DNA from: Caballeronia udeis
GTDB taxonomy: Bacteria; Pseudomonadota; Gammaproteobacteria; Burkholderiales; Burkholderiaceae
Assembly (NCBI RefSeq): GCF_001544555.2
Contig: NZ_FCOK02000069.1
Span: forward strand, 1-53,887
Length of the DNA stretch: 53,887 bases
Direction of reading: 5' to 3'
This document shows, one piece after another, positions 1 to 7,347 of this stretch. Numbering within the stretch: the first letter of the stretch is position 1; every line of letters starts with the position of its first letter. Position numbers and translations under genes: made by a program. A model generated the notes under the pieces. It worked only from the letters and a program-made list of their open reading frames with translations, searched no databases and had not been told where the DNA came from.

Positions 1-77
1 AAGAAGGTCTGCGCTTCGCTATCCGTGAAGGCGGTCGTACCGTCGGCGCTGGTGTCGTCGCCAAGGTTCTCGAGTAA
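1..77 (+). CDS. tuf: Elongation factor Tu, C-terminal end (partial)
   Basis: Only the last 24 codons are present, read from base 3 to a TAA at 75-77. The translation ends GAGVVAKVLE, the typical C-terminus of EF-Tu domain 3, the GTPase that brings aminoacyl-tRNA to the ribosome. EF-Tu is the last gene of the str operon (rpsL-rpsG-fusA-tuf) in this lineage, so the window begins at the str/S10 junction. The next gene, rpsJ, starts 139 bases downstream on the same strand with no clear promoter between them, so tuf and rpsJ are probably co-transcribed. The gene is cut by the window edge, not truncated. Confidence 0.95.
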   Translation, partial: EGLRFAIREGGRTVGAGVVAKVLE

Positions 78-122
78 AATCCTGAGCTTGCTTCAAAAAA
101 GCTGTAATTTGTAGTCGTGCCC

Positions 123-194
123 GGAGCCGGGCGCACGCACCTTGCTGGTGCCCGGCTCCATGCTCTTTTACCAAATCGACGGTGCAACACCGTC
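123..194 (+). promoter_or_regulatory. Structured leader upstream of rpsJ (two hairpins)
   Basis: Two perfect inverted repeats lie between tuf and rpsJ: GGAGCCGGGC (123-132) with GCCCGGCTCC (150-159), whose interior can also pair as GCACC/GGTGC, and GACGGTG (178-184) with CACCGTC (188-194) around a CAA loop. In E. coli ribosomal protein L4 represses the S10 operon through hairpins in the rpsJ leader. A similar role here is inferred from position only. The first hairpin is followed by CTCTTTTA and could also attenuate tuf readthrough. Confidence 0.55.
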
Positions 195-215
195 TCGCTC
201 TTTCAAGGAATTGTC

Positions 216-527
216 ATGGCAAACCAGAAAATCCGCATTCGCCTGAAGGCTTTCGACTATCGTCTGATCGATCAATCGGCAGCTGAAATCGTCGATACGG
301 CTAAGCGGACTGGCGCAATTGTACGTGGTCCGGTGCCGCTGCCGACCCGCATCCAACGTTTTGACATCCTGCGTTCGCCGCACGTCAACAAGACGTCGCG
401 CGATCAGCTCGAAATCCGTACCCACCAACGCCTGATGGACATCGTCGATCCGACGGACAAGACCGTTGACGCGTTGATGAAGCTCGACCTGCCGGCTGGT
501 GTGGACGTGGAAATCAAGTTGCAATAA
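216..527 (+). CDS. rpsJ: 30S ribosomal protein S10
   Basis: 103 aa, the usual S10 length, beginning MANQKIRIRLKAFDYRLID and ending DVEIKLQ. S10 (NusE) is part of the 30S head and also pairs with NusB in rRNA antitermination and with NusG in transcription-translation coupling. The start is ATG 216, behind AAGGAA at 205-210; the open frame runs further upstream to 117, but that part crosses the leader hairpins and does not look like protein. It is separated from rplC by a 200-base gap holding a hairpin-promoter, so rpsJ may belong to the tuf transcript rather than to the rest of the S10 operon. Confidence 0.97.
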   Translation: MANQKIRIRLKAFDYRLIDQSAAEIVDTAKRTGAIVRGPVPLPTRIQRFDILRSPHVNKTSRDQLEIRTHQRLMDIVDPTDKTVDALMKLDLPAGVDVEIKLQ

Positions 528-577
528 GTTTTACCAAGCGCTGCTCTCGCGAGGAGCGGCGCTAAGTCTTTGATTGC

Positions 578-619
578 TTGCGGAAAACGAAAAGCCTTGT
601 TATACTCCAAGGCTTTTCG
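578..619 (+). promoter_or_regulatory. Promoter overlapping a perfect 12-bp hairpin, rpsJ/rplC gap
   Basis: CGAAAAGCCTTG (588-599) is perfectly complementary to CAAGGCTTTTCG (608-619) around an 8-base loop. The loop contains TATACT (601-606), a good sigma-70 -10 element, and TTGCGG (578-583) sits exactly 17 bases upstream as a possible -35. A second small hairpin, GCGCATTTGCGC (619-630), and six A residues follow. The element may weakly terminate the tuf-rpsJ transcript and start the rplC transcript. The promoter call is a motif match only. Confidence 0.6.
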
Positions 620-727
620 CGCATTTGCGCAAAAAAGTCGGTTTCTTTCTTAAGAATGAGTTCTCAAGAATTAGCCGGCATTTTGTAAATCAGCCCCGAC
701 CAATCGCAGTTGGGAATGGAGAAAACG

Positions 728-1387
728 ATGAGCCTTGGACTCGTAGGTCGCAAGGTTGGCATGACCCGTATCTTTACGCCTGAAGGGGATTCGATTCCCG
801 TCACCGTATTGGACGTGTCGGACAACCGCGTGACGCAGATCAAGTCTGTAGAAACGGATGGTTACATCGCCGTTCAAGTTGCATTCGGCACTCGCCGCGC
901 ATCGCGCGTGACGAAGCCGCTGGCAGGTCACCTTGCCAAAGCCGGCGTACAAGCTGGTGAAGTTCTCAAAGAATTCCAGATCGATTCCGCTAAGGCTGCC
1001 GAGTTGTCGAACGGTACCGTGATCGGTACGGACATCTTCGAAGTGGGCCAGAAAGTCGACGTGCAAGGCGTGTCGATCGGTAAGGGCTACGCCGGTACCA
1101 TCAAGCGTCACAACTTCGCTTCGGGTCGCGCATCGCACGGTAACTCGCGTTCGCACAACGTCCCTGGTTCGATCGGTATGGCGCAGGATCCGGGTCGTGT
1201 TTTCCCGGGTAAGCGCATGACGGGTCACATGGGCGACGAAACGGTTACGGTGCAAAACCTCGTGATCGCTCGTATCGATACCGACCGTCATCTGTTGCTG
1301 GTCCGTGGCGCTGTTCCTGGTGCCAAGGGCGGTAAGGTCTTCGTGACGCCGGCTGTCAAGGCTCGCGCTGTGAAAGGAGCGAAATAA
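728..1387 (+). CDS. rplC: 50S ribosomal protein L3
   Basis: 219 aa. L3 is a primary 23S rRNA binder whose central extension reaches towards the peptidyl transferase centre; the extension motif SHGNSRSHNVPGSIG and the FPGKRMTGHMGDE segment are intact. I start at ATG 728 (MSLGLVGRKVGMTRIF), six bases after GGAG at 718-721. An in-frame TTG at 710 and ATG at 716 lie upstream but would bury the ribosome-binding site in coding sequence. It is the first gene after the hairpin-promoter and overlaps rplD by one base. Confidence 0.97.
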   Translation: MSLGLVGRKVGMTRIFTPEGDSIPVTVLDVSDNRVTQIKSVETDGYIAVQVAFGTRRASRVTKPLAGHLAKAGVQAGEVLKEFQIDSAKAAELSNGTVIGTDIFEVGQKVDVQGVSIGKGYAGTIKRHNFASGRASHGNSRSHNVPGSIGMAQDPGRVFPGKRMTGHMGDETVTVQNLVIARIDTDRHLLLVRGAVPGAKGGKVFVTPAVKARAVKGAK

Positions 1388-2007
1388 TGGAACTTAAGCT
1401 CCTGAGCGCCAATGGTCAGGAAGGCACGGGTGTTAACGCATCGGACGTCGTGTTCGGTCGCGATTACAACGAAGCCCTGATCCATCAGGTCGTCACGGCC
1501 TATCAGGCCAACGCACGTAGCGGTAACCGCGCGCAGAAGGATCGTGAGCAAGTCAAGCACACGACCAAGAAGCCGTGGCGTCAAAAGGGCACGGGCCGCG
1601 CTCGTGCCGGTATGTCGTCGAGCCCGTTGTGGCGCGGCGGTGGCCGTATCTTCCCGAATTCGCCGGAAGAAAACTTTTCGCACAAGGTCAACAAGAAGAT
1701 GCATCGCGCAGGTCTCTGCTCGATCTATTCGCAGCTGGCCCGTGAAGGTCGCATCGTGGTCGTCGACGAGATGACCCTCGAAGCGCCGAAGACCAAGCTG
1801 TTGGCCGAAAAATTCAAGGCAATGGGTCTCGAGTCCGTCCTGGTCATCACTGACACGGTCGACGAAAACCTGTACCTCGCGTCGCGCAATCTGGCCCACG
1901 TGGCCGTTGTCGAGCCGCGTTACGCCGACCCGCTCTCGTTGATCTACTTCAAGAAGATCGTGATTACGAAGGCTGCGGTCGCCCAGATCGAGGAGTTGCT
2001 GTCATGA
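1387..2007 (+). CDS. rplD: 50S ribosomal protein L4
   Basis: 206 aa, beginning MELKLLSANGQEGTG. L4 binds 23S rRNA domain I and lines the exit tunnel through its long loop, seen here in KPWRQKGTGRARAGMSSSP followed by WRGGGRIF. In enterobacteria L4 is also the translational and transcriptional repressor of its own operon; whether that holds here is unknown. The ATG overlaps the rplC stop by one base and the stop overlaps the rplW ATG, so translation is coupled on both sides. Confidence 0.97.
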   Translation: MELKLLSANGQEGTGVNASDVVFGRDYNEALIHQVVTAYQANARSGNRAQKDREQVKHTTKKPWRQKGTGRARAGMSSSPLWRGGGRIFPNSPEENFSHKVNKKMHRAGLCSIYSQLAREGRIVVVDEMTLEAPKTKLLAEKFKAMGLESVLVITDTVDENLYLASRNLAHVAVVEPRYADPLSLIYFKKIVITKAAVAQIEELLS

Positions 2008-2318
2008 GCGAGATTCGCAAGAACGATCATCGTTTGATGCAGGTCCTGCTCGCGCCGGTGATCTCCGAAAAGGCGACGCTGGTGGCCGACAAGAACGAGC
2101 AAGTTGTGTTCGAGGTCGCGCCCGATGCCACGAAGCAGGAAGTCAAGGCTGCTGTCGAGCTGCTGTTCAAGGTAGAAGTCAATTCCGTCAACGTGCTGGT
2201 CACGAAGGGTAAAGCCAAGCGCTTTGGCCGCTTCATGGGCAAGCGCAAGGACGTGAAGAAGGCGTATGTCTGCCTGAAGCCCGGCCAGGAAATCAACTTT
2301 GAAGCGGAGGCCAAGTAA
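2004..2318 (+). CDS. rplW: 50S ribosomal protein L23
   Basis: 104 aa; the core reads RLMQVLLAPVISEKATL and later VNVLVTKGKAKRFGR. L23 sits at the polypeptide exit and is the docking site for trigger factor and the signal recognition particle. The start overlaps the rplD stop as ATGA (2004-2007), an indication of translational coupling. The stop is two bases before the rplB ATG. Length and motifs are normal for the family. Confidence 0.97.
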   Translation: MSEIRKNDHRLMQVLLAPVISEKATLVADKNEQVVFEVAPDATKQEVKAAVELLFKVEVNSVNVLVTKGKAKRFGRFMGKRKDVKKAYVCLKPGQEINFEAEAK

Positions 2319-2320
2319 TC

Positions 2321-3148
2321 ATGGCAATCGTAAAAGTTAAGCCGACTTCGCCGGGTCGCCGCGCGATGGTCAAGGTGGTCAACAAGGATCTGTACAAGGG
2401 CAAGCCGCACGCAGCGCTGCTCGACGCACAGTCCGTGACCGCCGGCCGGAATAACTCCGGTCGCATCACGACGCGTCACAAAGGTGGCGGTCACAAGCAA
2501 CACTACCGTATGGTCGATTTCCGTCGCGACAAGGACGGCATTCCGGCAAAGATCGAACGTCTTGAGTACGATCCGAACCGTAGCGCGAACATTGCGCTGG
2601 TTCTGTACGCAGACGGCGAGCGCAAGTACATCATCGCTCCGAAGGGTGCGACGGTGGGTCAGTCGTTGATGTCTGGTTCGGAAGCGCCGATCCGCTCGGG
2701 TAACACCCTGCCGATTCGCAATATTCCGGTCGGTACGACGATTCACTGCATCGAGATGCTGCCGGGCAAGGGCGCGCAAATGGCGCGTTCGGCTGGTACG
2801 TCCGCCATGCTGCTGGCTCGTGAAGGTACGTACGCTCAGGTTCGCCTGCGTTCGGGTGAAATTCGCCGCGTGCACGTTGAGTGCCGCGCGACGATCGGTG
2901 AAGTTGGCAACGAAGAGCATAGCCTCCGTCAAATCGGTAAGGCTGGTGCTAACCGCTGGCGCGGTATCCGCCCGACGGTGCGTGGCGTTGCAATGAACCC
3001 GGTCGATCACCCGCACGGTGGTGGTGAAGGTAAGACGGCAGCAGGTCGCGATCCGGTCAGCCCGTGGGGAACCCCGGCTAAGGGTTATCGCACCCGCAGC
3101 AATAAGCGCACGACGACGATGATCGTTCAGCGCCGTCACAAGCGCTAA
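2321..3148 (+). CDS. rplB: 50S ribosomal protein L2
   Basis: 275 aa. L2 binds 23S rRNA domain IV, is needed for subunit association and lies near the peptidyl transferase centre. The highly conserved NPVDHPHGGGEG segment with its key histidine is present near the C-terminus, as is the basic C-terminal tail ending QRRHKR. It starts two bases after rplW, with the ribosome-binding site GGAGG inside the end of rplW. Ordinary length and composition. Confidence 0.98.
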   Translation: MAIVKVKPTSPGRRAMVKVVNKDLYKGKPHAALLDAQSVTAGRNNSGRITTRHKGGGHKQHYRMVDFRRDKDGIPAKIERLEYDPNRSANIALVLYADGERKYIIAPKGATVGQSLMSGSEAPIRSGNTLPIRNIPVGTTIHCIEMLPGKGAQMARSAGTSAMLLAREGTYAQVRLRSGEIRRVHVECRATIGEVGNEEHSLRQIGKAGANRWRGIRPTVRGVAMNPVDHPHGGGEGKTAAGRDPVSPWGTPAKGYRTRSNKRTTTMIVQRRHKR

Positions 3149-3158
3149 GGAGTAAGCA

Positions 3159-3434
3159 ATGGCACGTTCTGTTAAAAAAGGTCCGTTCTGCGACGCTCAT
3201 TTGCTGAAGAAGGTTGAGGCTGCCGCAGCTGCGCGTGACAAGAAACCGATCAAGACCTGGTCGCGTCGTTCGACGATCCTGCCGGATTTCATCGGTCTGA
3301 CGATCGCCGTGCATAACGGCCGTCAACACGTCCCGGTGTATGTTTCGGAAAACATGGTCGGCCACAAACTTGGCGAGTTCGCATTGACCCGTACGTTCAA
3401 GGGTCATGCAGCCGACAAGAAGGCCAAGAAATAA
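3159..3434 (+). CDS. rpsS: 30S ribosomal protein S19
   Basis: 91 aa, MARSVKKGPFCDAHLLKKV at the N-terminus and GEFALTRTFKGH near the C-terminus. S19 forms a complex with S13 in the 30S head and contacts the intersubunit bridge and A-site tRNA. AAGGAG lies just before the ATG, directly after the rplB stop. It follows rplB by ten bases and precedes rplV by twelve, in the universal S10-operon order. Nothing unusual. Confidence 0.97.
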   Translation: MARSVKKGPFCDAHLLKKVEAAAAARDKKPIKTWSRRSTILPDFIGLTIAVHNGRQHVPVYVSENMVGHKLGEFALTRTFKGHAADKKAKK

Positions 3435-3446
3435 GGGGCTATCAAG

Positions 3447-3776
3447 ATGGAAGTAAAAGCTATTCATCGCGGTGCCCGCATCTCGGCGCAGAAAACGCGT
3501 CTTGTGGCTGACCAGATCCGTGGTTTGCCGGTCGACAAGGCGCTGAACGTTCTTACGTTCTCGCCGAAGAAGGCGGCGGGTATTGTCAAGAAGGTCGTGC
3601 TGTCGGCGATCGCGAATGCGGAACACAACGAAGGCGCCGACATCGATGAGCTCAAAGTAACGAGCATCATGGTCGACAAGGCCGCTTCCCTGAAGCGATT
3701 CACCGCGCGCGCAAAAGGCCGTGGCAACCGCATCGAGAAGCAATCCTGTCACATCACTGTGACAGTCGGGAATTAA
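3447..3776 (+). CDS. rplV: 50S ribosomal protein L22
   Basis: 109 aa. L22 binds several 23S rRNA domains and its beta-hairpin lines the exit tunnel at the constriction, the place where macrolide-resistance changes arise in other bacteria; the hairpin region here reads KRFTARAKGRGNRIEKQ and looks like wild type. The N-terminus MEVKAIHRGARISAQKTRLVAD is typical. It lies between rpsS and rpsC with short gaps, as in all bacterial S10 operons. Confidence 0.97.
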   Translation: MEVKAIHRGARISAQKTRLVADQIRGLPVDKALNVLTFSPKKAAGIVKKVVLSAIANAEHNEGADIDELKVTSIMVDKAASLKRFTARAKGRGNRIEKQSCHITVTVGN

Positions 3777-3787
3777 GGAGCCATACG

Positions 3788-4600
3788 ATGGGACAAAAAA
3801 TTCATCCGACAGGCTTCCGTCTGGCTGTCAGCCGAAATTGGGCATCGCGTTGGTACGCGAACAACACCAATTTCGCATCGATGCTGCAGGAAGACATCGG
3901 CGTTCGTGAATACCTGAAGAAGAAGCTGAAAAACGCTTCGGTAGGTCGGGTTGTCATCGAGCGTCCGGCGAAGAATGCACGCATCACGATTTACAGCTCG
4001 CGTCCGGGTGTAGTGATCGGCAAGAAGGGTGAGGATATCGAACTGTTGAAGACGGAACTGCAACGCCGTATGGGCGTTCCGGTCCACGTCAACATCGAAG
4101 AAATCCGCAAGCCGGAAACCGATGCGCAACTGATCGCCGACTCGATCACGCAACAGCTCGAGCGCCGGATCATGTTCCGCCGCGCGATGAAGCGTGCGAT
4201 GCAAAACGCCATGCGTCTGGGTGCCCAGGGCATCAAGATCATGAGCGCCGGCCGGTTGAACGGTATCGAAATCGCTCGTACGGAGTGGTATCGCGAAGGT
4301 CGCGTTCCGCTTCACACGCTGCGTGCCGATATTGACTACGCAACCTCGGAAGCGAAGACGACCTACGGCATCATCGGCGTCAAGGTGTGGGTCTACAAGG
4401 GCGACACGCTGGGCCGCAATGATGCACCGGTGGTCGAAGAAGTAGCCGAAGACAAGCGTCCGCGCCGCAACGCACGTCCGGGTGGCGATCGCCGTCCGCG
4501 TCGTGACGGTGAAGGTGGTGGCCCGGCAAACGCAGGTGCGCGCCGTGGCGCTCCCCGTCGTGCTGGCGGTGCCGGCGGCGACGGGAAGACTGGAGAATAA
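3788..4600 (+). CDS. rpsC: 30S ribosomal protein S3
   Basis: 270 aa, longer than the 233 aa of E. coli S3. The N-terminal domain (MGQKIHPTGFRL), the KH domain with its GxxG-type loop (VIGKKGEDIE) and the C-terminal S3 domain (GRLNGIEIARTEWYREGRVPLHTLRADIDY) are all present. The extra length is a C-terminal tail of about 45 residues rich in Arg, Gly, Pro and Ala, likely disordered; such tails are common in Burkholderiaceae. S3 helps form the mRNA entry tunnel and the ribosomal helicase activity. AAGGAG precedes the ATG. Confidence 0.97.
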   Translation: MGQKIHPTGFRLAVSRNWASRWYANNTNFASMLQEDIGVREYLKKKLKNASVGRVVIERPAKNARITIYSSRPGVVIGKKGEDIELLKTELQRRMGVPVHVNIEEIRKPETDAQLIADSITQQLERRIMFRRAMKRAMQNAMRLGAQGIKIMSAGRLNGIEIARTEWYREGRVPLHTLRADIDYATSEAKTTYGIIGVKVWVYKGDTLGRNDAPVVEEVAEDKRPRRNARPGGDRRPRRDGEGGGPANAGARRGAPRRAGGAGGDGKTGE

Positions 4601-4602
4601 CG

Positions 4603-5019
4603 ATGCTGCAACCGAAACGCAGAAAGTATCGCAAAGAGCAAAAGGGTCGTAACACCGGCAAGGCGACGCGCGGCAACGCGGTGTCGTTCGGTGAATATGG
4701 CCTGAAGGCTATCGGTCGCGGCCGTTTGACCGCGCGCCAAATCGAAGCGGCGCGTCGCGCAATGACGCGTCACATTAAACGTGGCGGCCGTATCTGGATC
4801 CGCATTTTCCCGGACAAGCCGATCTCGCAAAAGCCGGCTGAAGTACGGATGGGTAACGGTAAAGGTAACCCTGAGTACTACGTCGCAGAGATTCAACCGG
4901 GCAAGATGCTGTATGAAATGGACGGTGTTACTGAAGAGTTGGCACGTGAAGCGTTCCGTCTGGCTGCAGCTAAGCTGCCGCTGAAGACGTACTTCGTTTC
5001 ACGCCAGCTCGGCGCCTAA
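4603..5019 (+). CDS. rplP: 50S ribosomal protein L16
   Basis: 138 aa, MLQPKRRKYRKEQKGRNTG at the N-terminus and RIWIRIFPDKPISQKPAEVRMG in the middle. L16 is a late-assembling protein that helps place A-site tRNA and organises the peptidyl transferase region; the Arg-containing KPAEVRMGNGKG loop that contacts tRNA is intact. It begins two bases after the rpsC stop and is followed by rpmC. Normal length. Confidence 0.97.
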   Translation: MLQPKRRKYRKEQKGRNTGKATRGNAVSFGEYGLKAIGRGRLTARQIEAARRAMTRHIKRGGRIWIRIFPDKPISQKPAEVRMGNGKGNPEYYVAEIQPGKMLYEMDGVTEELAREAFRLAAAKLPLKTYFVSRQLGA

Positions 5020-5028
5020 GGAGCAATG

Positions 5029-5223
5029 ATGAAGGCTTCCGAACTTCACCAGAAAGACCAGGCCGCTCTCAATCAAGAGCTGACGGACCTGCTGAAGGCG
5101 CAATTCGGCCTGCGCATGCAACTCGCGACCCAGCAATTGACCAACAACAGTCAATTGAAGAAGGTTCGTCGCGACATCGCTCGTGTGCGGACCGTCCTGA
5201 CTGAGAAGGCGAACCAGAAATGA
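5029..5223 (+). CDS. rpmC: 50S ribosomal protein L29
   Basis: 64 aa, MKASELHQKDQAALNQELT to the end ARVRTVLTEKANQK. L29 is a small helical protein near the exit tunnel, beside L23. Two adjacent ATGs occur at 5026 and 5029; AAGGAG at 5018-5023 is better spaced for the second, which also gives the length usual in this family. The stop overlaps the rpsQ ATG as ATGA. Typical sequence, no oddities. Confidence 0.96.
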   Translation: MKASELHQKDQAALNQELTDLLKAQFGLRMQLATQQLTNNSQLKKVRRDIARVRTVLTEKANQK

Positions 5224-5492
5224 ACGATAGCGTAAAAACCTCGCTCAAGCGGACGCTGGTCGGCAAGGTCGTCAGCAACAAGATGGAAAAGACGGTCACC
5301 GTGCTGGTCGAGCACCGCGTAAAGCACCCGATCTACGGCAAGTACGTCGTACGGTCGAAGAAGTACCACGCTCATGACGACGCGAACACGTACAACGAAG
5401 GCGATCTCGTCGAGATCCAGGAAACCCGTCCGATTTCTAAGACGAAAGCCTGGGTTGTGTCGAAATTGCTGGAGTCGGCGCGCGTCATCTAA
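5220..5492 (+). CDS. rpsQ: 30S ribosomal protein S17
   Basis: 90 aa. S17 is a primary 16S rRNA binder with an OB fold; the signature GKVVSNKMEKTVTVLVEHRVKHPIYGKYV and the later GDLVEIQETRPISKTKAW are complete. It is the last gene of this S10-operon block, and its start overlaps the rpmC stop by four bases. A gap of 288 bases with a strong promoter-like hairpin separates it from rplN, so the spc genes can be transcribed independently. Confidence 0.97.
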   Translation: MNDSVKTSLKRTLVGKVVSNKMEKTVTVLVEHRVKHPIYGKYVVRSKKYHAHDDANTYNEGDLVEIQETRPISKTKAWVVSKLLESARVI

Positions 5493-5533
5493 GCGTCAAA
5501 ATGCGGTAAAAGAAGTGTCGCAGTAAGTTTCGC

Positions 5534-5570
5534 TTGCAAGACCGAGATTATGCGTTATAATTTCGGTCTT
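5534..5570 (+). promoter_or_regulatory. Consensus -10 promoter inside a 14-bp hairpin, rpsQ/rplN gap
   Basis: AAGACCGAGATTAT (5538-5551) pairs with ATAATTTCGGTCTT (5557-5570), one G-U pair, around a five-base loop, and is followed by CCCTCTTTG. A perfect TATAAT (5556-5561) spans the loop and right arm, with TTGCAA (5534-5539) 16 bases upstream as -35. It can read both as the S10-operon terminator and as the spc promoter. The leader that would follow (about 210 bases) has a further hairpin, CGCCA/TGGCG (5739-5751), and no gene that I can support. Confidence 0.7.
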
Positions 5571-5780
5571 CCCTCTTTGTGGGAGCCCCATCGCGGGCGA
5601 AGTAGGTGGGGGAAGCCGGTACGGGCGCCAGTTCGTACTGACAGATTCACCGGATTGCGATGGCGGGTTTCGTCTGCCCTCGCTGCCTGTTCTAACCCAA
5701 GCAGCCACCAGGCTGACGGGACCAAGACTGACCGGGTGCGCCATGGTGGCGTAACTGGATTAAGTTGGGAAAGATAAACC

Positions 5781-6149
5781 ATGATTCAGACCGAAACTCG
5801 GCTTGAAGTTGCCGACAACACGGGTGCACGTGAAGTGATGTGCATCAAGGTGCTCGGCGGCTCGAAGCGTCGTTACGCTAGCATTGGCGACATCATCAAG
5901 GTGACCGTCAAGGAAGCAACGCCGCGCGGACGCGTGAAGAAGGGCGAAATCTACAACGCCGTGGTCGTTCGTACGGCCAAGGGCGTGCGCCGCCAGGACG
6001 GCTCGCTGATCAAGTTCGACGGTAATGCCGCCGTACTTTTGAATGCCAAGCTCGAGCCTATCGGTACGCGTATTTTCGGACCGGTTACGCGTGAATTGCG
6101 TAGTGAACGATTTATGAAGATCGTTTCACTCGCGCCGGAAGTGCTGTAA
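5781..6149 (+). CDS. rplN: 50S ribosomal protein L14
   Basis: 122 aa, MIQTETRLEVADNTGAREVMCIKVLGG, the universal L14 start. L14 lies at the subunit interface, contributes to bridge B8 and is the binding site of the silencing factor RsfS. It is the first gene of the spc block and has a long leader of roughly 210 bases from the inferred promoter at 5556-5561. The motif FDGNAAVLLNAKLEPIGTRIFGPVTRELR near the C-terminus is complete. Confidence 0.97.
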   Translation: MIQTETRLEVADNTGAREVMCIKVLGGSKRRYASIGDIIKVTVKEATPRGRVKKGEIYNAVVVRTAKGVRRQDGSLIKFDGNAAVLLNAKLEPIGTRIFGPVTRELRSERFMKIVSLAPEVL

Positions 6150-6158
6150 GGAGTCGCG

Positions 6159-6467
6159 ATGAACAAGATTCGCAAAGGTGACGAAGTTATCGTCACCACT
6201 GGCAAAGACAAAGGCAAGCGCGGCGTCGTGCTGTCCGTTGGCGAAGAGCGTGTAACGGTCGAGGGTATCAATCTCGTCAAGAAGCACGTCAAGCCGAACC
6301 CGATGAAGGGTACGACGGGTGGCGTGGAAGCCAAGACGATGCCGCTGCATATTTCGAACGTCGCATTGGTCGACGCGAATGGCAAGGCGTCACGTGTAGG
6401 CATCAAGGTCGAAGGCGACAAGAAGGTTCGCTTCTTGAAGTCGACCGGTGCCACGCTTAGCGTCTGA
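6159..6467 (+). CDS. rplX: 50S ribosomal protein L24
   Basis: 102 aa. L24 is one of the two initiator proteins of 50S assembly and carries a KOW motif, visible as KGDEVIVTTGKDKGKRGVV. The remainder, GINLVKKHVKPNPMKGTTGG, is typical. The gene follows rplN by nine bases with AAGGAG before the ATG and precedes rplE by thirteen. Length normal. Confidence 0.97.
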   Translation: MNKIRKGDEVIVTTGKDKGKRGVVLSVGEERVTVEGINLVKKHVKPNPMKGTTGGVEAKTMPLHISNVALVDANGKASRVGIKVEGDKKVRFLKSTGATLSV

Positions 6468-6480
6468 CGCGGAGTAAAAA

Positions 6481-7020
6481 ATGGCACGTCTGCAAGAATT
6501 TTATAAAGAGAAGGTTGTACCCGGCCTCGTTGAGAAGTTCGGCTACAAGTCCATCATGGAAGTGCCGCGCATCACCAAGATCACCCTGAACATGGGTCTT
6601 GGAGAAGCCGTCGCCGACAAGAAGATCATCGAAAACGCCGTTGGCGACCTGACGAAGATTGCTGGCCAGAAGCCGGTTATCACAAAGGCACGCAAGGCTA
6701 TCGCTGGCTTCAAGATTCGTCAGGGCTACCCGATCGGCGCGATGGTTACGCTGCGCGGCCAGGCCATGTACGAATTTCTCGATCGTTTCGTGACGGTTGC
6801 GCTCCCCCGGGTTCGTGACTTCCGCGGTGTATCGGGTCGTGCGTTCGACGGTCGCGGCAACTACAACATCGGTGTGAAAGAGCAGATCATTTTCCCCGAG
6901 ATCGATTACGACAAGATCGACGCGCTTCGTGGGCTGAACATCAGCATCACGACGACCGCGAAGACTGACGATGAAGCGAAGGCACTGCTCGCCAGCTTCA
7001 AGTTCCCGTTCAGAAACTGA
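6481..7020 (+). CDS. rplE: 50S ribosomal protein L5
   Basis: 179 aa. L5 binds 5S rRNA and forms the central protuberance with L18 and L25. The family signatures VPRITKITLNMGLGEA and RDFRGVSGRAFDGRGNYNIGVKEQIIFPEIDYDKID are present. The gene sits between rplX and rpsN in the standard spc order. In E. coli S8 represses the operon near the start of this gene; I did not identify a matching S8 site. Confidence 0.97.
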   Translation: MARLQEFYKEKVVPGLVEKFGYKSIMEVPRITKITLNMGLGEAVADKKIIENAVGDLTKIAGQKPVITKARKAIAGFKIRQGYPIGAMVTLRGQAMYEFLDRFVTVALPRVRDFRGVSGRAFDGRGNYNIGVKEQIIFPEIDYDKIDALRGLNISITTTAKTDDEAKALLASFKFPFRN

Positions 7021-7027
7021 GGTTACC

Positions 7028-7333
7028 GTGGCTAAATTGGCACTGATCGAACGTGAAAAGAAGCGTGCGCGCCTGGCTGCAAAGTACGCTCCCAAGCGTA
7101 CGGCGCTGAAGGCGGTCATTGATGACGCGAGCAAGTCGGACGAAGAGCGTTATGCCGCTCGTCTCGAACTGCAACAACTGCCCCGCAACTCGAACCCCAC
7201 TCGCAAGCGTAACCGCTGCGCGATCACGGGTCGTCCGCGTGGCACGTTCCGCAAATTCGGATTGGCACGCAGCAAGATTCGCGAAATCGCTTTCCGCGGC
7301 GAAATCCCTGGCCTGACCAAGGCGAGCTGGTAA
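7028..7333 (+). CDS. rpsN: 30S ribosomal protein S14 (long, zinc-free type)
   Basis: 101 aa from a GTG start at 7028 (V/M-AKLALIEREKKR). This is the long form of S14 without the CxxC zinc cysteines of the short form; the C-terminal half NRCAITGRPRGTFRKFGLARSKIREIA is typical. S14 is a late-binding protein of the 30S head. An open frame extends upstream to 6971 but runs through the end of rplE; the GTG directly after the rplE stop gives the expected length and N-terminus. Confidence 0.96.
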   Translation: MAKLALIEREKKRARLAAKYAPKRTALKAVIDDASKSDEERYAARLELQQLPRNSNPTRKRNRCAITGRPRGTFRKFGLARSKIREIAFRGEIPGLTKASW

Positions 7334-7347
7334 TAGGAGATATCTAA

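Noticed and set aside
117..215. Upstream extension of rpsJ from GTG 117
   Set aside because: Crosses the two leader hairpins and is unlike S10; ATG 216 has AAGGAA and gives the family length.
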